Assembly: GCA_039619475.1 (NCBI GenBank)
Contig: CM077115.1
Span: 507,057,352-507,121,351, forward strand
From: Icerya purchasi
Lineage: Eukaryota > Arthropoda > Insecta > Hemiptera > Monophlebidae
Length of the DNA: 64,000 bases
Direction of reading: 5' to 3'
In this document: positions 54,741 through 64,000 of the stretch, in pieces
How positions within the stretch are numbered: the stretch's first letter is position 1
Layout: every line of letters starts with the position of its first letter
Translations under genes and position numbers: made by a program
Notes under the pieces: model-generated
Databases searched by the model: none
Seen by the model: the letters and a program-made list of their open reading frames with translations, nothing else
Told to the model about the DNA's origin: nothing

Positions 54741-57222
54741 CAGGGGCGCCGCCAGCCGGTTAGCTACAGAGAGGCAGGGTAATATTACGTACATAAATAA
54801 GTTCTCGTCGTTTATTGTAAATATAAATCCTTTATTTAAATAAAATATAAATTACAGAAGAATTTTAAGTGAAATAAATGAGACTTTTAAAAGTTTACTA
54901 TAATTTTCGAAATATAGTTGAATAACGCTGAATATAATGGTGTTAATTACTAGTGTGATTCTGTCATTCAACTATATAAAGTGACACAAAGGACGTATGA
55001 AATCAGTATTAACTTAATTTCAGAAATAATTTCAAATAATTCGAAAATTGTAATTAAAACGTAATCTTCTAGGATTCATCGTAAATTTTTCAATTATTTT
55101 GTTGATCAAATCTTATAGGTTCTCGGGGATGCGATTTTTCGATGGACACTCATCATTGCAAGACCACTAAGATGATTTTCTATCATCGTACTTCTTAGCC
55201 GGGTTTTAATCCGCCTCGGGCTGCTGAATGATCTCTCTACGGTATTTCTCTCTTTCATGACTTCGACAATACTAAATTTAGTTTGGTTCGTCTTGTCCTG
55301 CCATATTTTTCCCCCTCAAAATTCAATTTCGTTTATCATGTTCGGCAAATCGTAAAAATTTGAAAAATATACACAAACCAACATTTTCCACAGGCATGTC
55401 CCGCATTTGCGACCGGTGTAATTAAGAAAACGCGAGTAATGTAGTGTATTTTCCTCCTCAGCAAATCGCTCCTGAGGAGAAGTAATAATTGATTCTAAGT
55501 ATGGTATATTCAAAGACGTCTTCAAGAATTCCCGAGGGCTTCCTGCTGGCTGATTGTTTGCGTACCGTTTTCTCCCAACCGTATGGCGGCGCTGATGTCG
55601 TATCCTCTTTGAGCCCGCGAGCTCTTTTACGATAGCAGTGCCATCTCGAATAATTTCATCCGTAACGTTTTCGGGATCTTTACACAGTGGCTTTTTAGCA
55701 AATCTAAAATCTGTTTAATATGCTGTGCTGTCCCTTGATAATATCCAATGTTATAGATTGGAGAACATTTACCACAGGTTCTATCATAGCTGAATAATTA
55801 TTTATTAGTATAAGGCACGCAAAAAAAAATGAAGCTCCGGAAACAGCGGCATAAAACTGGAATACTTTATCCCGAGTCGTGATGTTTCCCTCATTCGTTA
55901 AGATCACTAAGGCACCACCGTTATAATGCAAAAATTATCCATAAAAACTCTGATGGTTTGGTGTTATTCGTTTCATCTTGTTTCCCAGAGATACTTCGAC
56001 TGTTTCTATTGTGTTTCCAATTGCAGGCGGATCATCTTATTATCAAGTTCAGTTTATGTAAAGAACAATGAAAGAATAGAGCTTTAGTATATTTTTTGCG
56101 CAAGATTGTTTGTAGGCCACTGTTTATTCTGTATATTGTCGAACAGCCGTCGAAAACCCAACCCAACGCATTTGTCTCGATTAAGTTCTTCCACAACCAA
56201 AAAGTCATTAATTAATTTTCGTAACAAAATTCACATTCAAACCGTTTAGCTCAACAAATTCCCTATAAATACTTCTTGCACTTCATTCTTCTCATCATCG
56301 ATATATTCCAATTGATAATTGCTCTTTTCCGGAAATGTCAGCTGTTTTGTCAGCCAATATGCCTTTGCTATTTTTACTTTCCTCACAACCTTCCTGATAA
56401 TTTAATTTTGTATTTCGGCAGATCGAGAGCTTGAATTTTTTTGCCCATGTTTAAAAAGTGTGTGTCTTCAAGACGTCATCATCCGCGTCAATTCGAATAA
56501 GCTCTCCAGAATTTCTTCGGAAGAGATTTTGTAGTATGCCAACCAAGGTGTAAATACGTCTGCAATCATGAACAATTAAATTTCCTCTTCAGATGCTTCG
56601 CGTTTTGAGCAAAGTCATACGTCTTGGGAGGCTTCCAACATTTTTTAGGTAATTCTTTCTTTTCAATCAATAACATCGACACTCGATTAACTTTAGCATA
56701 CTTGGAAATTTATAGTGACCATATGTCGGTTTTACGATTTGGAGTTAACAGATTACCATATTCTATGTATAAGCAGGGGCTTAGTCAGTTCCCTTTTTGT
56801 GCACACCCCCGGATGATAGAGATAAGTTGGCAGACGCGGACCATTTATTTTTCCCGGAATGCAGCCATTATATAATTCATTGGTTAATCTTATAGTAGAC
56901 CTTTTCATGTAAAACAAGTTCGCTCTTGGCTACAAATAATATTGCCTTATATTGGATATTACATACGCATTTATAATGCCCTCAAAAATTGTAATTTAAC
57001 CTTTCTCTAATATAATGGCCGATGGGTTGCCTTGCATATAAGCCCCCCCCCCCAAAAAAAACAAACAAAAAAAACAAAAAAACTTCTACATCAGAGCTGT
57101 TTTTCTGCTCAAAATTACGCATTTTTTTAATAATCTTTCAATAAATTATACAAAAGCGTTTCTTCATTCTTAATATGTGGGTGCACTATAAGTTTCTAGA
57201 GAGAGGCAGATTTCCGCCCCTG
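54741..57222 (-). mobile_element. Dead hAT transposon, ~2.5 kb
   Basis: Both ends begin CAGGGGCG on their own strand (54741 on +, 57222 on -), after which they diverge. Candidate 8-bp flanks TCCACAGG (54733-54740) and CCCCCTGG (57223-57230) match at five of eight and are weak evidence. The interior carries a minus-strand transposase remnant (55125-56650). The size suits hAT elements of the zinc-finger-MYM type. The right end sits in a GC-rich stretch where more than one terminus may overlap. Confidence 0.75.
55125..56650 (-). pseudogene. hAT transposase pseudogene (ZMYM1/TTF type)
   Basis: Recognisable blocks in N-to-C order on the minus strand. CWKPPKTYDFAQNAKHLKRK and WLQTYLHLGWHTTKSLP look like a TTF-type zinc-finger region (about 56640-56510). 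ILADKTADISGKEQLSIGI starts the RNase H-like catalytic core (about 56360-56300). FDGCSTIY, SGLQTIL and RKKYTKALFFHCSLHKLNL come next, near 56150-56040. NNYSAMIEPVVNVLQS is at 55800-55745. NIPYLESIITSPQERF is at about 55510-55465. VERSFSSPRRIKTRLRSTM then LSGLAMMSVHRKIAS is the hAT C-terminal dimerisation domain, 55258-55125. Stops and frame changes between blocks show it is dead. Confidence 0.88.
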
Positions 57223-60200
57223 CCCCCTGGCACCCTAGTCCTCAGGCGTAAAATTAAGGTAACCTTGTTATTAATTTTTTCACTAATATAACTATGGAAT
57301 AAAGTTGAAAGCAGTACGACTATATCGGGAGTATTAAATTTAAACAAAAAAAATGCTTATATCACTATAAATTTAAGAAATTGGGTTATCATTTAAAACA
57401 ATTAGAAAATATTAAGGTAACGAAAAAAAAAAGAAGCAAAATGTTAAAATGAAAAAGAATATAAAGAGAACTCTTTACCTTTCATGGAGATATTAATCAA
57501 AAAAAAAAAAAGAAAAAAGAAGTTATAATAACCACTTTCTGTTAGGAATTGCAAAGTAGCGTGTTTACAAATTTACTGGTGGTCTAAAAATTAATAAAAC
57601 GGAGTTGTGCATGACGCTAAATGGAAGTCGTTAAAAAATTATTATTTTCCAAGTTTTCAATTGTTAGCGCTGAAAAGATAAATACGTTAGTCAAACAGGA
57701 AAAGGAAAAAAATTGGAAACGCCTTTGTGTCTCCCCATTTCTGATGCAGCAGTGCTATTCCAATTTAAAGAACAAAACATTCGGGAATTTCGACAACGCC
57801 TTGAAGAACGAGAGGTGTTTTGGAAATTTGGAAGAAACTAGTTCCGATGTTTGTGCCAGTTCATATCTTCCCTTCACTACATTCACTACATACTGTGGTG
57901 TGTTTCCTCTACTTCGAGACATGAATTTTAAGCCGAACAGCGTGCGTGTTGTGTATTCATCGGAAAATGTCGAATAGGCGACGTAAAGTCAACTTCCCGA
58001 ATGGAAATGGTTCTGCTCAGAAAACATGAACACTTCTTAAGATATTTCATTTCCTAAGTTTTGTTCGAGCAATCGGAAAATGTCACATTTCATTCGGCCT
58101 CACGTACCTGCCAGTTTTTGCAACAAAAGATAGCGCATTCAAAGACCGCGTATTCAAAAACCGCGCTGAAGGTGCAATTAATTTTGATGGAAAATTCACA
58201 GATATGTCATAGAAGAAGTAACAGCGTCGAATAAAAAATATCAAATCGAATCAACATACGATGTATAATTTCATAATCTAAAATTCCTCGAACTAAGCAA
58301 TTATCGTAATAGACTCTTCTTTGATTGCGTGCAAAAGGGATCTATTTAAAAACCAGACGCTTCACCTCAGACGAATTGATTTTGAAAAATATATATTTTC
58401 CCGAACGAAATTCGAAATCAATTCAACAAAATCGAAGAAAAGTTAATTTCGTGTTTACTGCTGCTTGACTGCGTTCTATAATATGGTTTCAGTTTAACGT
58501 ATTTTTTTTTTGTCTCCTTTTTCTCGAAACTTAGGGCACATTTATTTACTAAAAAAATATTAATTTATTATAATAACGGTATTAATAAAACCCATCCAAT
58601 TAAGTATTTGGTATTATATTAATTAGCATTTTACAGGGTTTTTTTACAATATCTACTATATTTCTACTACTTACTTAATATAAATGTGCATTATTTTTCC
58701 GGAATTTTATTTCTTCATTTGCAAATTTGTTAAATTCATTAAAATAATTTTGTACAAGTTGTTTTATATCATAATTACAGAGTCTATTATTATTAATATT
58801 ATTATTATTATTATAATTGAAACTTTGCAGTATATGAAAAACATCATCTCTAAAATTACACAGTTGTCAGAATCAGATATCTTAAATTTATATAAATATA
58901 CCTTAAATAAACCGTGTCCTGTTATAAATTGGACATTAAAAAAATTTGGCGTGTATTGATTATTTTTAAATCTATCTATTATATACTTGGGAAAAATTGA
59001 TACGCTATTCCATTATAATTATTCCATATTTCTTGAAATTTATTTATATAAAATTTATACGTAAGTTTTTTCATTTGTTTTACTTTAATTAGTTTATCCT
59101 CATATTTAAAAAATTGTGTCTTATATATTATATTATTAAACATCCATGATCTATATTAATATTATTTTTAATTGCGAACAAGCTTATATGATTTTGCAGT
59201 TCGTATTCGATAGGTAACATGCCTGCGATAACTATTGCAGCCGGTTTTAACGTATTCGAATGAAGTAGCGTGGATTTTTATGAAGAAATTCAAAAAAATT
59301 CATAGAATTGTTCATTGCGGGGAGCAACAATTACTAAAAAAATAAAGAACAACGTCAACAAATATTTTTTAAAACGTGTTTAACCGAATTATTCATTTGC
59401 AGTTGATACGAAGTACTACCCCTCTTAAAGGTAATATCCGTGTAAAAATAACATTTCTCGCACAAAAAAAAAAAAAAAATGTTTAATTTCGCTACCGTCC
59501 ACGACATAAAACTAAGCTACTAATTTTCGAATGATATAAGCTTTCACTCTCTCGGTAAAGAGCGGAAAACATTGCAGATTTAATTCGAGCTTTCATTTAA
59601 AATTAGACATATATAAAAAGATGCTTATTGATGATATTTTTCTAGAATTCCTAATTTTACATCTAAAAATTCGGTACGAAATTACGACAAAAGTACTTGC
59701 TTCATACAAATCTCAGTTCTAATCAATTTTTACTGCAGTTTGAACGACTCTGATAAGTTAAATGTTCTATTAAACGCGGAATTACAACGAAGAAGTTAAA
59801 AATATTTCATCAGGTCCGGTATATTTAATTGGCAATACCTTTAATTAATATAATGTACAAAGTTACTTCATTTTTTTTTTTTTTTCACTTAAACTACATT
59901 TTTAAAATACAGCTTCAAGTCCATGGACCTGTAAAAAATGTAAACGCTACTGTTTTTTATTTAAAGGAGCATTTGTTTCCGAGGCGAGTGAAAATTCGAA
60001 ATAATTGGTAGCTGAATTTCACTCTATACACACTGTATTTTTAATTAACCGTTCTATTTCAAAAGCCGCCGGAACTAGCAGACATTTTTCCTTAACTAAA
60101 AACGATAGATATTTATTTTCGCAGCAGCTCTAATTCAAAATAAATTTTCTTTAGTTCTTTAGCAATTTACTTGATTACCTATTAAATATCGAAACTTCTT

Positions 60201-60857
60201 ATTCGGGAGAACCGTACGTGACGGAATTTAAAAGTTCATAGACATTAATTAAATTCCCGTCAAATTTCAGAATTTCCCTGGAATTTATTTAAATTACTGC
60301 CCCTTCTTCCCCGGTAAACCGTAAATTGTATCATTTCTAAATTGGTACTTTCGCGAGATCAACACTCTAATTGTTTTTCATTCAGTTTATTGCGATGCTC
60401 TTCGTATTAATCTTAGTGCACAATCTATTAGTATTTTCGGTACGTCTTACGGTTGCAGATTTTTTTCACATCGTGATTTAATATAAACGATATCGTATTT
60501 TTAAACACTTTTCTTTAATTCATTTTCACGTCTGTTTGCCTGTAATGAAATCTGAGAAGCTCTATTTAAGACTTTTTCTGTTGATGAAAATTTCTAAAAT
60601 TTTGCATATAGACCTTTGTTTTGATGACAATATATTTTTGACCTGTACACGTTACACAGCATGTGCAGGGTATGTAAGATCAGGAATTAGGCCGAATATA
60701 TTCGTTATATATAAATATACACGTATACGACTGTTACTGGATAATTTTAAAAAAAAACACGAGAGTAGGAAACGAAAAGAAACATGTGTCTAAGATTTTG
60801 CATTATCATTTTTACGTTCAGTCACGTTAGCTGCAATATGAAAAATTATTCACAATA
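57223..60857. other. No recognised gene; 3.6 kb
   Basis: AT-rich. A 118-codon frame at 57621-57977 (MEVVKKLLFSKFS..., with CASSYLPFTTFTTYCGVFP) has a normal amino-acid mix but no family I recognise. It is the most plausible unidentified coding remnant here, at low confidence. Other frames (58684-58959, 60536-60793) are low complexity. T-runs lie at 59869-59886 and A-runs at 59464-59479. Confidence 0.45.
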
Positions 60858-61830
60858 ATGAGAGAAACAACCATTCAACGTAAACGGCGCTTGCAAAAGC
60901 TCGTAAAAAATACCTTGAGAAGAGGGCTGGAGAAAATGATAATGCTCAGCGAGCAAGATTAGCATAATCAATATATACATATATTGAAATGGAGAAGTGC
61001 TGAAACGAAAGATCAGCGTGAAATCTGATTAGAACTTGATCGTCAGAAACATTCATAGCTACGTGCAAACAAAAGTTACGAAGAACGACTGAACATTCAG
61101 GTCCAAACATTGCTAATAGCTCCAATTGACTGTACGCAGCCGGATGTTGAAGATGTGTTGGAGGTTTCTGATAATGTTAACGAGATTGAAAGAAAAGCTA
61201 GGGATAACAACATCGTTAACACCGAGTACGAATTGAAAACAGAAGAGCTTGCATGATATTTTCTATTTCCATATGGAATCAATGGATTGGGTGAATCCCG
61301 AAACCACAACATCACACCTCTAGACTACTACCAATACAGGAATTTGGGAAGTAGTTTACGCTTTCAGCTAAACGATTATCTGTTTTATGCGCCGTCCACG
61401 TTCGAGTATAAGAGAATCAAAGGAACGATACAGACTTGCCCGAAAAAGCTCGTTGGACCAAACGGAGAGAACGAAGATGTTCATTTGATCACAAAAAATT
61501 TGAGAGGATTGTCTGCCTATTGGTGTGTGTAGCTCTCGACGAGTGTCTGGCAAAAATTCGATGCCTTGGTCCGCCAACGTATTTTTTTGGCTTCAGTTGC
61601 AATGACTTGTATCCGATCGACATGAAGCGAGCACTAAAATGCACGGCACAACTGTTGACTACGCTGTCGAATATATCTAGGCTCGAAACTTTTCGCTCCA
61701 GGACAAGCGTACGTCAGCGTAAGTAGAGTTAGATCTATTCATGGTCTTTAATTAACCGGTAATAAACTCTGCAATGTTGCCGCTTTGGAAGAAATGAAAC
61801 GGATGAGAGAGATATCCTTTCCAGACATGT
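60858..61830 (+). pseudogene. Helitron protein remnant with internal deletion
   Basis: Helitrons encode a protein with a Rep (HUH) endonuclease and a PIF1-like helicase. Here the start is MRETTIQRKRRLQKLVKNTL (60858). Next are FLFPYGINGLGES, ITPLDYYQYRNLG, LRFQLNDYLFYAPSTFEYKR and VHLITKNLRGLSAYW (to about 61525), then RCLGPPTYFFGFSCNDL (about 61558-61610). These lie in the N-terminal helitron-helicase-like domain. At about 61691 the sequence jumps to FAPGQAYVSVSRVRSIHG and VAALEEMKRMREI, the last helicase motif and C-terminus. The Rep catalytic residues and most helicase motifs are missing. Stops and a frameshift (about 61530) complete the inactivation. No ends (TC...CTRR hairpin) were identified. 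Confidence 0.85.
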
Positions 61831-63514
61831 GGTTGAAACGCAGACGACAAATAGTGGTAATGGTAAAGCGCCTGAGAGATGAGAAACAGTAGAACCATCG
61901 ACGGGAGGGAGGCCCAGGCTGGGCAGAAAGGTAATGCGAATTGGAATTAGAAAAGAAACGAGGATATACATCCGACCAAAGTCTAGAATGATGTTCTTTA
62001 GAGTGAAAAAGTGTACAGCAATCTTTTTAATAAACTGCGATGAATACATAGCTAAACAAGCCAAGAAGTCCGTCGTTTCGTTACCACCAATACGTACACG
62101 ACTTGGTCGTCCCAACTGATGATGGAATGAAAGAGAAGAGAAGACTACGAATAAAAGAACGCATGCGAAGAGAGGAAAAGGAGGATTTCTCTGAGAGAAT
62201 ACTTTCGGAGTCCAAAATGATTAGTTATCTATCAGAAAATCGAGTTGCGAAAATAATAATCGTTCGAGGGAGCAGTCCAGCGGGTAAGATGTATCAGAAA
62301 GTAGGAAGTTGCATTCAGAGTAGCTATACCTAAATTATAAAAGTATAGAAATAACATTTAAAAAAATAATAATAATAAAACGGTTTCCAAATTAAACTTT
62401 ATTTTGCATCCTCGATTTTCTCCTTTTAATTTTTCACTGACAATAAAGCACTTTGAAAGTCACGGCCAATGTGCAAAACGATTCTTATGGAAAATTCGAT
62501 GACGGAATACTAACGAATGTAGAGGTGTCTAATGCGAGGAGAGATATAATTAAGCACTCGGTCGGGCGAATAATTGTTGTTATTGTCACTGGCGTAGTAA
62601 AAATGCAACTTATTCCGACGAAAGACCTGTTGGACCAGCCCCGGAAACGGTCGAACGAGATAGGAAAATAGAGGAAGCAAATATTTCCAACAAATAAGAC
62701 TTTGCAAGGCGGCCGCCACATTCAAATATGACCGGACCGGAGGGGGAGAATTTTATAAAATAACGCCAACGGCGGTCTGGTAAATAATAGCCGGTAATTT
62801 CGTCGTTGCCTTATCTTTGACGTGGCGACAAATGTAAGAAATTAAAAGACGTCTATCTGCTACTAGCTACCCTCATTTAACTCTAAAAAAGCAACTTCAC
62901 ATTTATATAGTGGAGCGCGGTTCGGGCCAATTGGAGTTCTGCGTGCGCACGCTAGAGCATCGGGAAGGACCAAGAACCAGGTCGAAAATCCAAGAAACGT
63001 TCTTTCGCCGAAATAATGGAACAGCGCTTCCAAATAATAATGTAGCCGCAAAACGACGATGAAACAGGGTCACCGATGGTGCAGGGTGCAATTTTCTTCT
63101 CGCTGGCCGATCAATAATGGCACTATCGCGTAAAGAGCTACTTATTCATCGTGCAGTAAAAAAAAAAAACCCTTAGCCGATAAACAACATCATACTAATC
63201 ATCAACTGAAAACAGACGAATGAGGTGGAACAGGAAGGAGCCGAAATTGTGGGCTGCGGTTATTCTCGGAGGAGGCAGAAATAATGATAAAAATTTAAGG
63301 TGAAGAAACGCTTCTACGAAAGAATCGACGGCGGGAACATCATTATTACACGTTATTATTAAATAAACAATTTTGTTTATTTACAGAGAAACTTATCATT
63401 ATTCCGTTGGGTAAAATAATGAACCATGAAATATACTTCATATGCATATAACAGCTTTACCTGCTGTGCCCTTTTCGGGTGTAAACGATCATCAGCTTAA
63501 AACCTATTAAAATA
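61831..63514. other. No recognised gene; purine-rich then GC-richer
   Basis: From 61880 to 62340 the + strand is purine-rich with short frames (61934-62119, 62103-62333) of unknown nature, possibly the rest of the Helitron or its 3' flank. From 62700 to 63350 the sequence is GC-richer and low in simple repeats, a texture often seen in insect conserved non-coding DNA. No exon or splice-supported frame could be shown. Confidence 0.45.
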
Positions 63515-63551
63515 TACATATATATATATATGATGATGATGATGATGATGA
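63513..63551. repeat. (TA)n then (GAT)n microsatellite
   Basis: A short TA tract (about 63515-63530) followed by seven or eight GAT units. A block ending CTTAATAAAAAAAAA (to 63624) follows and may be the tail of an unidentified retroelement. Confidence 0.85.
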
Positions 63552-63635
63552 TAAGCGTGATGAGTACCCACAAACGGGCAGTATGCCTTGTGGGACCCAC
63601 AACTTATTTCTTAATAAAAAAAAAATATATATATA

Positions 63636-64000
63636 CAGTGGCGGATCCACAGGGGGGATATCCCCTCCAGGAACCAAAGCCTCTATGAAAAAATTTGTTA
63701 TAACAGAGAAACTTAATTTATGCTATAAAAGATTTCTATGAATTTTATTTACGGATTTAATTATAATTAATATTTAATACTATTTTCTAGTAAAACTATT
63801 TTTGTTCCTTTTTTTTTCTATTTTAAATGTCGTCGATCTATTGCGATTTTTATTTATTTTTAATTTTTATTTCGTAATGTAAATGAAAATAGTTCAATGA
63901 GAAATATATATAAATTTAAACTTGCTCACGAACAAAGAGAATTCGGATCGGATTACTAACAAAAATAAAAAAGAAGTAAAGTCTAATAAAAATACTAGTT
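63636..64000 (+). mobile_element. DNA transposon terminus, runs to window edge
   Basis: It begins CAGTGGCGGATCCACAGGGG and continues GGGATATCCCC. The CAGTGGCGGATCC start is common for hAT-type elements. The following 350 bases are AT-rich and non-coding, and no partner terminus occurs before the window ends. The extent is therefore unknown. Confidence 0.55.

Overview
The window is AT-rich eukaryotic nuclear DNA from what looks like an arthropod, most probably an insect. The basis is the density of decayed mariner, hAT, Helitron and non-LTR retrotransposon (LINE) copies, long A/T homopolymers, TA and AAT microsatellites, and the absence of operon-like gene packing. A hymenopteran is possible but this is only an impression. 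I found no convincing host protein-coding exon, rRNA gene, functional tRNA gene or CRISPR array. The longest open frames are either microsatellite read-through (poly-Tyr, poly-Asn, poly-Leu/Ile) or pieces of broken transposons. A 100-base N gap (46146-46245) marks a scaffold join inside a TAA array.

Layout. 0-10.6 kb: a dispersed repeat, a perfect ~700 bp AAT array, a textbook hAT-type MITE with perfect 8-bp target duplications (5130-5579), a tRNA-like relic, and two LINE tails (8270-8494; 9370-10569). 10.6-25.7 kb: a hAT-like terminus, a LINE 3' end (15570-16298), a very short LINE tail with target duplication (17289-17397), two inverted copies of a TA-flanked element (18.1 and 23.7 kb), a ~153-bp-monomer tandem array (19.68-20.80 kb), a decayed reverse transcriptase on the minus strand (21.08-22.17 kb), a candidate 628-bp element and a Harbinger-like MITE (25072-25746). 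27.5-41.6 kb: LINE copy 1, a long hairpin at 31.3-31.6 kb, LINE 3' ends, two further terminal-inverted-repeat elements, a LINE nested inside another LINE's endonuclease (37.83-39.98 kb) and a second tandem array (~280-bp monomers). 41.6-46.1 kb: no recognised feature. 46.2-64 kb: the interrupted TAA array, LINE copy 2 (nearly identical to copy 1), a full-length but dead mariner with a hAT-type MITE in its 5' region (50843-52561), a SINE, a dead hAT transposon (54741-57222), a Helitron remnant with a large internal deletion (60858-61830) and a transposon terminus running toward the window edge.

The genes do not form a pathway. The window is a record of successive transposon insertions, and several insertions can be ordered because one element interrupts another. 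The best-supported results are the two nested insertions with matching target duplications and readable interrupted sequence. I saw no convincing novel biological system. The most unusual structures are the 31.3-kb long hairpin, the TA-flanked inverted pair with an internal repeated GGGACATT motif, and the GACGTC-rich element at 36.4 kb.
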